This document shows, piece after piece, positions 1 to 8,714 of a stretch of 64,000 nucleotides of DNA. This stretch comes from Legionella sp. PC997 (lineage in GTDB: Bacteria > Pseudomonadota > Gammaproteobacteria > Legionellales > Legionellaceae). Location of the stretch: assembly GCF_014109825.1 (NCBI RefSeq), contig NZ_CP059576.1, forward strand, positions 2,754,001 through 2,818,000, read 5' to 3'. The translations under genes were made by a program, and so were the position numbers. Under the pieces are notes generated by a model. It was not told the origin of the DNA. It saw nothing but the letters and a program-made list of their open reading frames with translations, and made no database searches. Position 1 is the first letter of the stretch; each line of letters opens with the position of its first letter.

Positions 1-102
1 AAACTAAGTTTTGCCATAAGTTCAAACACTTAACTTGCTTTTTTCAAGTATCGTGCAAAAATCGGCGCCTAATTAATTCATTATGAAAAATAAGAGGCCG
101 AA

Positions 103-1557
103 TTGATAACTAATCAAGACTCAAATTTACAAGCTCAGTCCCCTACAACGCTTAACGAAGAACACCTATTAAAAATCGAAAATTTGTTACAAAAAATTGT
201 AACAATTGGTAAAGAAAGCCACAGTGTTCATGAATGGCTCAACATGCAAGATAATTCTATGCGTGCCGGCTTTCAAGCGGCAGCGATCGCTGCGTTCATA
301 GAAGATCAACTGTTTTTTTTAGAGCATTTAAATCAATATCTTGCTTTTCTAAAAAAATACATAGAATTTAACAAAGCCCAGGAAGAACTTTTTGATACAA
401 AGGATGAGCTCCAGAAATTTCTAAAAGAAAAATATCAACCCCAAGCAGATAAAGCACTTCAACATGCATTTTCGACTCTTAATGAAATTTGGACAGAATG
501 TATTAATGAACATGGTAGCTTACATCTAAATATATCATTATCTAGTGTTTGGAAAGCACATTCAGGATTTGAAAGTGCGGCAAAAGAAGGCAAGAAACTC
601 ATTGAGCAAATTTCCGCTGAACTGCAATTACTAAATCATTTAAAGGCAAAGAAGCGCTTAATCGACATGCCTAAAATCTACCTCGATTCCCTAAAGCATT
701 CAGAAACAACTCCAAATAAATTAATGATAGATACGATAAACAATGCCAATCTGATTTTAACTAGAATTCTCCCTGGTCTCCTCGGAGATGAGGGGATTCA
801 GCAAGCCAGGACTGGAGAGAAGGCGTTCAATAACGCTGTACTGAAATGGGAGAAGGTAAACTCGCTAACCCCTCCTGAGCCCTGGGGGCCAAGGCAAGCA
901 CTTTTAGCGAAGAAAATGCAAAATGTTGGTAAAATAATTTGTGATTGGACCGAAGAAAAGGCAGGCAAACAAAAAAAATCACAAGCCAGCAGTTCTGTTG
1001 ATCCGCTATTATCGCCTCGATATCAAAATCATCCTAAAATATTAGAAGAATTTGAGGGTAACTCGTTATTAACCTCATCATTTGGTACTAAAGCCAACGA
1101 ATCCTTGCCCAATAAATCAAAGAAAAGAAAATCATTAAATCTTAATTTTTTAGGTTCACCAAGACATCAGGATAAATCCAAACAATTAAAGGAGTATGAG
1201 AACACTTCCTCATCATCCCATGATCCCGACACAAAATCTGCTTCGCTGCAAATTCGTCCTTCCTTTTCTCTTTTTTCGCTGTTTTCTCATAAGTCGGAAA
1301 GCCCTTTCCCGTCTCAGGAAGAGTTAAAATGCGCGGATCAACTAAAAAAATTGACCCTGCCCCCTAACCAGTCCGATATAGTTTTATATCAACAACTTAT
1401 TGAAAAAGTGCATGCTCTTAAAGACAAACGATATCAAAAACTAAAACAGGCAGTAGAAGAAGAATACTCTATTTCGTTCCATAAGGAGCCTAGTGTTCTG
1501 ATGGATGTGTCAGAAGATTGTGTACCGTCGAGTTTAAGTCGATGTATGACACAATAA
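103..1557 (+). CDS. Hypothetical protein, candidate secreted effector
   Basis: I recognise no enzyme family in this 484-residue protein. It starts at TTG with a purine-rich AAGAGG about six bases upstream; an ATG at 84 lies in another frame and stops at once. The first 300 residues are helical and Lys/Glu-rich. A low-complexity Ser/Lys-rich part follows and contains two related segments, about residues 302-325 and 349-372, both built on SPR-x-Q followed by K-x-L-x-E-x-E. The last four residues are CMTQ, which resembles a CaaX prenylation box. Size, composition and the neighbouring caleosin-like gene suggest a Dot/Icm-type effector, but this is inference. The gene is very probably real; the function is unknown. 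Confidence 0.75.
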   Translation: MITNQDSNLQAQSPTTLNEEHLLKIENLLQKIVTIGKESHSVHEWLNMQDNSMRAGFQAAAIAAFIEDQLFFLEHLNQYLAFLKKYIEFNKAQEELFDTKDELQKFLKEKYQPQADKALQHAFSTLNEIWTECINEHGSLHLNISLSSVWKAHSGFESAAKEGKKLIEQISAELQLLNHLKAKKRLIDMPKIYLDSLKHSETTPNKLMIDTINNANLILTRILPGLLGDEGIQQARTGEKAFNNAVLKWEKVNSLTPPEPWGPRQALLAKKMQNVGKIICDWTEEKAGKQKKSQASSSVDPLLSPRYQNHPKILEEFEGNSLLTSSFGTKANESLPNKSKKRKSLNLNFLGSPRHQDKSKQLKEYENTSSSSHDPDTKSASLQIRPSFSLFSLFSHKSESPFPSQEELKCADQLKKLTLPPNQSDIVLYQQLIEKVHALKDKRYQKLKQAVEEEYSISFHKEPSVLMDVSEDCVPSSLSRCMTQ

Positions 1558-1918
1558 ATTATATGTTTGCTTTATCCCAGTAATCTGCTGGGATGATTAA
1601 TTTGAGAAACCTATGATTAGATACAAGACTTAATATTCATCTAATAAAATGATGGTAATATTTAACCCCATTTCAACCAATATGTGATCAATTACGTAGG
1701 GTTAAAACAGTACACGTTTTAAATTTTCATGAATTTTAGATAATGAAGAAGCTCTTTGATACAACAATAGTTGTCGCTTTATAGATACAATGTTTTTGTC
1801 ATCAAACTAGCAATATAATTTGACAGTATGATAGAAAGTTAGGAACGTTTAAGACTATGACTTATTGTGATAATCAGTTTGGTATGAATATGTCAAAAAT
1901 TTTTACAAGGAATAAAAG
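1558..1918. other. Intergenic gap, AT-rich
   Basis: This 361-base gap separates two possible effector genes. It holds one small hairpin near its left end (1574-1594) and otherwise AT-rich sequence in which I see no gene, RNA or repeat. The promoter of the following gene probably lies in the right-hand part. Confidence 0.5.
1574..1594 (+). terminator. Possible hairpin terminator
   Basis: ATCCCAG and CTGGGAT form a perfect 7-bp stem around a 7-base loop, 16 bases after the stop codon of the upstream gene. There is no strong T tract after it, so the terminator role is tentative. Confidence 0.4.
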
Positions 1919-2683
1919 ATGCACTTTTTTTTAAATAATTCTACACAGCTATCAGACGAAGCAACCTCTTCCAAAAGCTCTACCTTTTTACCGAAGGCTT
2001 TTCGCGCAGCATTGGAACATATGAAATCAGAAGAATTATTATCAAAATATTTGCAAAAGCAAGCTAAACTCCATCCGGAAGAATATCATGAAGCGATTCA
2101 AGCCTATGTGTTAGAAAAATTAACCGATCGGACGGGGCTAATGCGTCATGTAAGTTTTTTTGACCCTGATAATACTTCTACATTAAGCTTCCTTAATGTC
2201 GTACAGGGATTTAGGGATTTAGGATTTAGTGCCTTCTCTGCTTTTGGAATGACTTGCCTTGTCATGGGCGGAGGAGTCATGGGTACCCAAAAATTAAATC
2301 CTCCTGTTGAAGAAGTTCATAAATTGCAACATCCTCTATTTCATACTGCGGCATTTAATCAAAATCAATCTAAATTAAATCAAGCACATGATAAACTAGT
2401 AGAACGCTTAGTCGATCAAATTATGATGGGTCGCGATGAGATTGAGAAACAAGATATTTTAGCTTTTGCTGATGAAGTAGAAAAACGACATCCCGTAGCT
2501 GGCCCAAGCAAAATAGGCCAATCGATATTGAAACAACTTCAGATCTTAGCCTTCACTAATTTGCAAGATATATGTGGTGGTAAACTCACCAAGAAAGATT
2601 TAATGGATCTCTATCGAGGCACACTTTTTTATGCAATCGCCGAACCAGACACCGTTGCTCATAGAGTAATGGCCATGCGTTAA
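1919..2683 (+). CDS. Caleosin-like protein
   Basis: This 254-residue protein resembles caleosins, the EF-hand proteins of plant and fungal lipid droplets that can act as haem peroxygenases. The resemblance rests on RHVSFFD (residues 76-82), an EF-hand-like loop at 82-93 with Asp at positions 1 and 3, then QGFRDLGF (96-103) and a hydrophobic stretch (about 104-122). That order of motifs is typical of caleosins. The C-terminal LYRGTLFYAIAE also recalls the caleosin end. The loop lacks the usual Gly at position 6 and Glu at position 12, so calcium binding is doubtful. His77 lies where caleosins have a conserved His. AAGGA sits upstream of the ATG. A eukaryote-like origin or an effector role is inference. 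Confidence 0.65.
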   Translation: MHFFLNNSTQLSDEATSSKSSTFLPKAFRAALEHMKSEELLSKYLQKQAKLHPEEYHEAIQAYVLEKLTDRTGLMRHVSFFDPDNTSTLSFLNVVQGFRDLGFSAFSAFGMTCLVMGGGVMGTQKLNPPVEEVHKLQHPLFHTAAFNQNQSKLNQAHDKLVERLVDQIMMGRDEIEKQDILAFADEVEKRHPVAGPSKIGQSILKQLQILAFTNLQDICGGKLTKKDLMDLYRGTLFYAIAEPDTVAHRVMAMR

Positions 2684-2811
2684 GAAATACAGTAGTGTAG
2701 CAACTCTTGAATTAAAATTTAAGATCGTTGCTACACATATTGATAGCTGCACCAAGCTATTACCCTTAGGATAGATAGGCTACGTAGTTTAGCTTAAATT
2801 CTGACTACTTA

Positions 2812-2840
2812 TAGCCTGAGTTCACCGAAAACCCAAGCTA
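2812..2840. repeat. Dispersed palindromic element, degenerate copy
   Basis: TAGCCTGAG and CCCAAGCTA form an imperfect inverted repeat just beyond the hemE stop codon. It is a weak member of the GC-rich palindrome family found in many gaps of this window and may act as a terminator. Confidence 0.45.
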
Positions 2841-2849
2841 CAATTGATC

Positions 2850-3911
2850 TCAATTTTGATGATAGTAAGGGCTAAACTCATGAACTGCATCAATCATCGC
2901 CGCAACATGTTCAGGTGGTACGTCAGGAGTAATACCATGTCCAAGATTAAACACATGTCCTGAACCTGCCCCAAAAGATGCCAATACTTTCTTTACCTCT
3001 TCCCGAATACATTGTTGCGAAGTCAACAACACACTGGGATCAAGATTGCCTTGTAATGAGACTTGGTTACCTACTCTCCGACGCGCCTCCCCCAAATCAC
3101 AGGTCCAGTCAACTCCCAAAGCATCACAACGTGTAATGAGCATTTTTTCCAACCATTGCCCACCGCCTTTAGTAAACAAAATAACGGGGATATCAGGGTA
3201 ATGTGTTTTAATTTGGTGCACGATATACTGCATATAGCTCAAGGAAAACTTTTGATAATTCTCGGGTGTTAAAATCCCCCCCCAGGTATCAAAAAGCATG
3301 ATTGAATTTACACCAGCCTTGATTTGTTCAATCAGATAATTTGCTACGGAAACTGCTAACTTATGCAGCAACATATGGGCCGCTTCATTTTCGGTGTAAA
3401 TCAAACGCAAAATACGTTTAAAGTCTCTGCTGCTTTTACCTTCAACCATGTAACACGCCAAAGTCCATGGACTGCCTGCAAAACCAATTAAAGGAAGCTC
3501 TTTTGGCATTTCTCGACGGATTAGCTGTACCGCATCCATAACATAAGCTAATGAATCGGTTTCTGGGATTTGTAAATTAACAATCGCCTGGAGGTCGTGC
3601 AAAGGTCGCTGAAAGCAAGGCCCTTCTCCTTCGGAAAAATACAACCCTAATCCCATTGCATCTGGAATGGTCAAAATATCAGAAAATAAAATAGCAGCAT
3701 CTAAAGCATATCGACGTAAAGGTTGTAATGTAACCTCACACGCTAGCTCTGGATTTTTACACAGACTTAAAAAATCACCCGCAAGTTCTCTGGTCTTTCG
3801 ATATTCAGGTAAATAACGCCCCGCTTGACGCATCATCCATACGGGAGTTCGTTCTACAGGTTGTCGTCTTAAAGCACGAAGAAACAAAGATTGATCCAGA
3901 TCATACATCAT
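2850..3911 (-). CDS. hemE: Uroporphyrinogen decarboxylase
   Basis: HemE removes four carboxyl groups from uroporphyrinogen III to give coproporphyrinogen III in cytoplasmic haem synthesis. The 353-residue length is normal for the family. The N-terminal signature [18 protein letters not shown] is present, with the Arg residues that bind substrate carboxylates. [10 protein letters not shown] follows with the catalytic Asp, and [16 protein letters not shown] lies near the middle. HVFNLGHGI near the end is also conserved. Two Met codons lie side by side at the start. The gene stands alone, flanked by plus-strand genes. Confidence 0.97.
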   Translation of the reverse strand: MMYDLDQSLFLRALRRQPVERTPVWMMRQAGRYLPEYRKTRELAGDFLSLCKNPELACEVTLQPLRRYALDAAILFSDILTIPDAMGLGLYFSEGEGPCFQRPLHDLQAIVNLQIPETDSLAYVMDAVQLIRREMPKELPLIGFAGSPWTLACYMVEGKSSRDFKRILRLIYTENEAAHMLLHKLAVSVANYLIEQIKAGVNSIMLFDTWGGILTPENYQKFSLSYMQYIVHQIKTHYPDIPVILFTKGGGQWLEKMLITRCDALGVDWTCDLGEARRRVGNQVSLQGNLDPSVLLTSQQCIREEVKKVLASFGAGSGHVFNLGHGITPDVPPEHVAAMIDAVHEFSPYYHQN

Positions 3912-4053
3912 ATTATCCCAGCATCATCAAATACATTAATGCTAACATATTTATGCAATATCCACTCTCAGTAATACAAGAATTGTTTCTAATTGACTAT
4001 GAAACAAGATTAGAAACATAATCTGCCTCTATTTTACGATTACAGGGTTTATT

Positions 4054-5496
4054 ATGGGATCAATAAAAAGTTCTTCACAGTCGATAGGAGTAGGATACCC
4101 TAAAAACACAGGTAGATTAAAACTTGTGCAGGGAAACTCTACAAAATGTCCCCATAAAATAGCTTTAATGGGCGACTCCACTTTAGATAATGGATATTGG
4201 GTCAATAAAAGAAAACCTTATGATCAAAAAAACCAAACCGTAACGCATCAAACTGCAGTCGCTCTCGCCCAAAACGATTCGACAAACTCTTATGAAATAG
4301 GTAATTTTGCCGTTGATGGCGCGACCACACAAGATCTACTGACTTATTGTCCCTTAGATAAAGTATTACCCAAAGATAAAGATCATAATGGCTCTTATGT
4401 ACATCAGCTAAATGCAGTTAAAGAATGGAAGGCTGAGGTTGCAGTCCTAAGCGTTGGGGGTAATAACTATCGAGAAGCTCTAGCAAATACCTTGTTGAAA
4501 GAAATGAATTACCCTCAACTCCTCTTAAGAGTTACGCCTGATCATGCAAAACCTGCTATTACCTTAGCATTTAATGAAGTAAAAGCTAAGATACTGAGTG
4601 ATTATAAAAAAATTATTGATGAGTTAATTGAGAATAATCCTCAACTCAGTCGTATTGTTCTTTTATCCCAATATTATCCCTCGATTACCCAATTAACTCC
4701 TTATTTTATTTATACTGGATTTTCTCATTTAGCACGAGCAGAAGGAAAAGGCCGTCCTCCTTTTACTGTGGTGGAAGAAACCATGAATGAACTCTATCGA
4801 GAAATCCTTGCCTATGTAGCTACTAAAGAAAAAGAAATTGTTTTTGTGGATACGACTTCTTCGTTAAATCCTTTGGGTGGAAAGCATACGTTACAAATTG
4901 AACCTAATGAGCAAGGATCAGTGATTATGGGACGATTGATTGCTAGTGCAGTGGAATATAATTTTCCTGCCGAACAAGTGCACAACTCCATTACCAGAAT
5001 TTACCTGGACGCTGATGAAAAGCAAATTCATTCACAAATTTTAAAGAAAGCGGATATAGAGCATTTCAGTGTCAAAAAAATTGGCCAATTTATTAGCGAA
5101 AGCCGTTATCGTCATTTAGGTCTATTATTTTCCCCCTCATCCAGCTTGGCTGAGCGTTTTGAAAGCGCTTATCATGCGATTACAGGCAAACAATTTGATG
5201 ATGAATATACCGGTTTTCCTGCTTTAGGCTTATTAGACCTGACCTTATTGCCCGCCATCGCTACTTACTTATGGCGTGTTGCATTGAATGAAAACGTTCA
5301 CACTTCGTTTCGCGTATTGGCAGGTAGTGTCGCTGGACCTATTTTATTAAGTAAAACGATTCTTGGCTTATCTTTGACCTTAGGACTTGCGCTACCCATA
5401 CTAGGATACGATACAGCAGCAAGTCTTCTTTCGAATACATGCACTACGACTCCAAATGAAGAAGATGAGCATTCTGAAACTGAGTTAAAGGTATAG
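4054..5496 (+). CDS. SGNH/GDSL hydrolase-like protein with hydrophobic C-terminus
   Basis: This 480-residue protein has an SGNH-hydrolase-like N-terminal domain. Block I is ALMGDSTLDNG, with the presumed nucleophile Ser42. The glycine/asparagine block is SVGGNN near residues 134-138, where family members have GxND. The region that normally carries the catalytic DxxH reads LQIEPNEQG (about 280-288), so Glu283 stands where the His is expected. The last 100 residues hold two hydrophobic stretches (about 390-405 and 425-455), which suggests membrane insertion. There is no signal peptide. Legionella-type genomes carry SGNH lipases and effectors, so an esterase-like effector is possible. Activity is uncertain because of the altered C-terminal block. 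Confidence 0.7.
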   Translation: MGSIKSSSQSIGVGYPKNTGRLKLVQGNSTKCPHKIALMGDSTLDNGYWVNKRKPYDQKNQTVTHQTAVALAQNDSTNSYEIGNFAVDGATTQDLLTYCPLDKVLPKDKDHNGSYVHQLNAVKEWKAEVAVLSVGGNNYREALANTLLKEMNYPQLLLRVTPDHAKPAITLAFNEVKAKILSDYKKIIDELIENNPQLSRIVLLSQYYPSITQLTPYFIYTGFSHLARAEGKGRPPFTVVEETMNELYREILAYVATKEKEIVFVDTTSSLNPLGGKHTLQIEPNEQGSVIMGRLIASAVEYNFPAEQVHNSITRIYLDADEKQIHSQILKKADIEHFSVKKIGQFISESRYRHLGLLFSPSSSLAERFESAYHAITGKQFDDEYTGFPALGLLDLTLLPAIATYLWRVALNENVHTSFRVLAGSVAGPILLSKTILGLSLTLGLALPILGYDTAASLLSNTCTTTPNEEDEHSETELKV

Positions 5497-5528
5497 AAAT
5501 AAGGGTAGAATTACCCTGAAAAAGAGTT

Positions 5529-5558
5529 CCCGGGTTACTTCATACAGCGAAACCCGGG
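5529..5558. repeat. Dispersed palindromic element
   Basis: CCCGGGTT (5529-5536) and AACCCGGG (5551-5558) form a perfect 8-bp inverted repeat with a 14-base loop. It is a member of the CCTGGG/CCCGGG intergenic palindrome family and follows the SGNH-like gene closely. Confidence 0.7.
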
Positions 5559-5666
5559 ATGAGACAATTTCAAGATCCAGGTTCATTAACTTAAACCCCT
5601 CTATACATACGGTTAACTATTTAGATAAAATCACGATAAAATTACTCTTGATAGGCAGAAAAAACG

Positions 5667-6005
5667 TTGGATACCTTAAATATCAAAGCTCTTAATGTAA
5701 GTACTAAAATTGGCGTTTACGCATGGGAACAACGTATTAATCAACAACTAAAGATTGATATTAGTATTGATATGGATTTCAGTGCATGCAGGGAAGATTT
5801 GACCAAGACTATAGATTATCAAGCAGTTTGTGAGAGTGTAACCCACTATGTTGAGTCAAAATCTTTTCAACTGATTGAAACCGTTGCTAATGAAGTTGCA
5901 GATTTAATCAAAAAGGAATTTCTCGTCACTCAAATTACTGTGGGAATTAGTAAACCTCATGCAATCAAGAATGCTGAAAACATTCAGGTAATAGTTCGTC
6001 GTTGA
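5667..6005 (+). CDS. folB: Dihydroneopterin aldolase
   Basis: FolB cleaves 7,8-dihydroneopterin to 6-hydroxymethyl-dihydropterin and glycolaldehyde in folate synthesis. The 112-residue protein has the expected compact layout: IGVYAWEQ near the start with the substrate-binding region, DYQAVCESV in the middle with the conserved Tyr, IETVANEVADLI, and a final strand with the catalytic Lys context GISKPHAI. The start is TTG, preceded by AGGCAG; the N-terminus LNIKALNVSTKIG matches the family length, so no ATG further in is preferred. It is a single gene, convergent with the SPOR gene that follows. Confidence 0.93.
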   Translation: MDTLNIKALNVSTKIGVYAWEQRINQQLKIDISIDMDFSACREDLTKTIDYQAVCESVTHYVESKSFQLIETVANEVADLIKKEFLVTQITVGISKPHAIKNAENIQVIVRR

Positions 6006-6053
6006 GTAATCCTAAAATGAACAATTAAACCTGAGTATATGCTAATGGAGTGC

Positions 6054-6779
6054 TTATCCACCACTGGTAACCATACCATTCAGACGTTCATTTTTTGCCA
6101 AAATCATTTGAGCCTTTTGCGCAAGTGCACGATTTGAATAGGGACCAACTACCACTCGGAACCAATTACCTTTTGTAGCATGACTAACAGGAATAATATA
6201 TACACTAAAACCTTTAAGTATCAATGTTCCTTTCATTTGTTCTGCATCTCGGCGCGCTTTAAAAGAAGCTACTTGAACTAAATATTTTCCTTTATCTAAA
6301 GTAGCCGGTTTCGCTACCGGTATCGTGTTAGCAGCAACGGGTAATCTCGCAACATTTGGTTTTGTTGTTGCAGCTCCAGTGGGAACACTGACCGTTGTCT
6401 TAACCGCTGAATTAGCAGCAATTGGCGTGGTTGCGGCAGCAACGGTTGCTGCAGTAGCATTTGCAGCGGATTGGAGGGAAGCAGCAGAGTTAGCATTGGG
6501 TTGTGAATTTGGAACTTTTTCATTGGCCAATAACGTGTAAAACTCAAATTTTGGTTTAGGAGGAATCGCGGCATGTTGTGCCGCAGGTTGTTTAGTAGAT
6601 TCCCTTTTTATTTCATTATGGGCTAAAACTTGGGAATTAACCCACTTGGTTACAGTTTCTATATCCAAAAAAGAAGCGGTTAAATACCCAAATAAAAAAG
6701 TCAACGTTATCACTAAAAACTGATGCGGTGCAGCACCACGCGACCGTGAAGAACGCCTATTTCCATATTCTTTTGCCAT
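6054..6779 (-). CDS. SPOR-domain membrane protein, FtsN-like
   Basis: This 241-residue protein has a basic N-terminus (RRSSRSR), one membrane span at about residues 19-37, an Ala/Pro/Thr-rich periplasmic linker, and a C-terminal SPOR domain from about 166 (YLVQVASFKARRDAEQ to the end). SPOR domains bind denuded peptidoglycan at the division septum. The ATG overlaps the argS stop codon as TGATG, so the gene is translationally coupled to argS. An upstream in-frame start inside argS would add 30 unrelated residues and was not used. An argS-SPOR gene order also occurs in pseudomonads, where the SPOR protein is FtsN-like. The FtsN role is inferred. Confidence 0.85.
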   Translation of the reverse strand: MAKEYGNRRSSRSRGAAPHQFLVITLTFLFGYLTASFLDIETVTKWVNSQVLAHNEIKRESTKQPAAQHAAIPPKPKFEFYTLLANEKVPNSQPNANSAASLQSAANATAATVAAATTPIAANSAVKTTVSVPTGAATTKPNVARLPVAANTIPVAKPATLDKGKYLVQVASFKARRDAEQMKGTLILKGFSVYIIPVSHATKGNWFRVVVGPYSNRALAQKAQMILAKNERLNGMVTSGG

Positions 6780-8539
6780 CACATACTCTCTGGAGCGGAT
6801 ACGCCCAATAATTCCAAACCATTTTTTAATATTTGACGTACTGCCTCTAACAGACAAAGGCGAGCACATCGTAATTGCTCTTGCTCACACAACAGCGGAA
6901 CAGCATTATAATAGCTATGCAAGCCGTTGGCTACTTCGCGTAAATAATAGGCCACCTGGTGAGGTTCACAATGAGCAGCTGCTAATTCCACAATTTCTGG
7001 ATATCGACTGATTAAAGAAATCAAATGAGTTTCATGAGATTGCTCCAATAAGTCAATATGTTTTAGACCAATTGCCTTGTCCCACAACAAACCTCGTTCC
7101 TTTAATTGTCTCAATACAGAACATATCCTTGCGTGTGCATACTGAATATAATAAATGGGGTTATCACTTGATTCTGATTTTGCCAAGTCCAAATCAAAAT
7201 CCATATGTTGTTCTGACTTACGTGCTACATAAAAGAAACGTGCAGCATCGTTTCCTACCTCATTACGAAGTTCTCTTAAAGTAACAAAAGAACCACTTCG
7301 CGTAGACATTTGTACTCGCTCAGAACCACGATATAAAATGGCAAATTGCACGAGCAATACATCCAGTGCGCTTTCATCATGTCCCAATGCTTTAACCACA
7401 GCGCGCAATCGAGTGATATAGCCATGATGATCCGCACCAAAAATATCAATTACCCGATCATAACCCCTATCATATTTATTCCAATGATAGGCAACATCCG
7501 AAGCAAAATAAGTAGTATGGCCATTGGCACGTACCAGTACTCGATCTTTTTCGTCACCAAAATCAGTCGCTCTAAACCAAAGGGCCCCTTCTTTTTCAAA
7601 GGTATGACCACTATTCTTAAGAGCCTGAATCCCTTTTTGGATCGAACCATCTTCAAACAAGGACTGTTCTGAGAACCAGCTATCGTATTTCACACCAAAA
7701 TCAGCTAGATCATCTTTGATATCATCAAGCACTGTATTTAATGCATGTTGATGAAATAGGGTAAAAACCTCGATGCTCAAAAGTTGTTTTGCACGCATGA
7801 CTAAAGCATCGATATAAATTTCTTTGTCTCCGCCATGAGGTTCATCAAGAGGTAACCCTTCAACTACACTACTCCATGGATGTACATATTCTTTACCATG
7901 TTCTGCCCAAAATTCCTGAGCTATTTCGGAAACATACTGACCTTTATAAGCATTAGCAGGAATAACTACTGGTTCTCCAGCAAGTTCGAGATAACGTAAC
8001 CATACACTGGCAGCAAGAATATTCATTTGCCTGCCAGCGTCATTCACATAATATTCTAAAGTTACATCATAGCCTGCAGCCTTTAGAACATTACCTAAAG
8101 TAGCTCCAAAGGCAGCACCACGTCCATGCCCTACATGTAAAGGGCCTGTTGGATTAGCAGAAACAAACTCGATCAAAACTTTTTGATTTTGACCAATAGT
8201 ACTCCGCCCAAAAAGCTCGCCTTGTTCCAGTATTTCAGCAATAACTTGAGAGCGAGAACTACTGCGGATGAAGAAATTAATAAAGCCTGCCCCAGCGATT
8301 TCCACTTTGTCCACGGAAGGATCAGCCGGTATCGCTTGAACTAAAAGTTCGGCTATTTTACGCGGTGCCTGACGACACGGTTTAGCTAAAACCAAGGCCA
8401 AATTACTGGCATAATCACCATGAGCAGAATCTTTTGAGCGATCTACCTTAATATCAACATCCAAATCAGTAGGAACCTCGCCTGACTTTTGTAATGATAT
8501 TAAAGCGTGTTTTAAAAGCTGCTCTACAGTATGTTTCAT
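6779..8539 (-). CDS. argS: Arginyl-tRNA synthetase
   Basis: ArgS charges tRNA-Arg with arginine in the cytoplasm. The 586-residue protein is a class I synthetase: an N-terminal Arg-tRNA synthetase domain, the HIGH-type motif HVGHG at 135-138 within [23 protein letters not shown] as the KMSKS-equivalent, and an anticodon-binding DALR domain at the end. The start at 8539 (MKHTVEQLL) is the family N-terminus; a longer frame back to 8623 adds 28 residues without family character. The downstream SPOR gene overlaps its stop codon. Confidence 0.96.
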   Translation of the reverse strand: MKHTVEQLLKHALISLQKSGEVPTDLDVDIKVDRSKDSAHGDYASNLALVLAKPCRQAPRKIAELLVQAIPADPSVDKVEIAGAGFINFFIRSSSRSQVIAEILEQGELFGRSTIGQNQKVLIEFVSANPTGPLHVGHGRGAAFGATLGNVLKAAGYDVTLEYYVNDAGRQMNILAASVWLRYLELAGEPVVIPANAYKGQYVSEIAQEFWAEHGKEYVHPWSSVVEGLPLDEPHGGDKEIYIDALVMRAKQLLSIEVFTLFHQHALNTVLDDIKDDLADFGVKYDSWFSEQSLFEDGSIQKGIQALKNSGHTFEKEGALWFRATDFGDEKDRVLVRANGHTTYFASDVAYHWNKYDRGYDRVIDIFGADHHGYITRLRAVVKALGHDESALDVLLVQFAILYRGSERVQMSTRSGSFVTLRELRNEVGNDAARFFYVARKSEQHMDFDLDLAKSESSDNPIYYIQYAHARICSVLRQLKERGLLWDKAIGLKHIDLLEQSHETHLISLISRYPEIVELAAAHCEPHQVAYYLREVANGLHSYYNAVPLLCEQEQLRCARLCLLEAVRQILKNGLELLGVSAPESM

Positions 8540-8714
8540 GCGACTTAGTTTTCCATCAAAAAATGATACTATTATGCGCTTTTTTGTACCATATGAAAAG
8601 GTTTTATATACCTTATGCAACACAATTTGCTCTCTTATTAAAAAACAGCAAATTGTTCCTATATGAACTATGAGTTACACTTAAATACTCACTCTTTTCA
8701 ACATCATTAATACT

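Noticed and set aside
6314-6574. Open frames on both strands in the Ala-rich linker of the SPOR gene (also 6325-6540)
   Set aside because: They are shadows of a low-complexity Ala/Thr/Pro-rich region; the SPOR frame explains the sequence.
7072-7672. Plus-strand frames opposite argS
   Set aside because: They are shadows of the synthetase gene in other frames with no ribosome-binding site.
8540-8623. Longer argS start
   Set aside because: The extra 28 residues match no synthetase N-terminus; the ATG at 8539 gives the family start.
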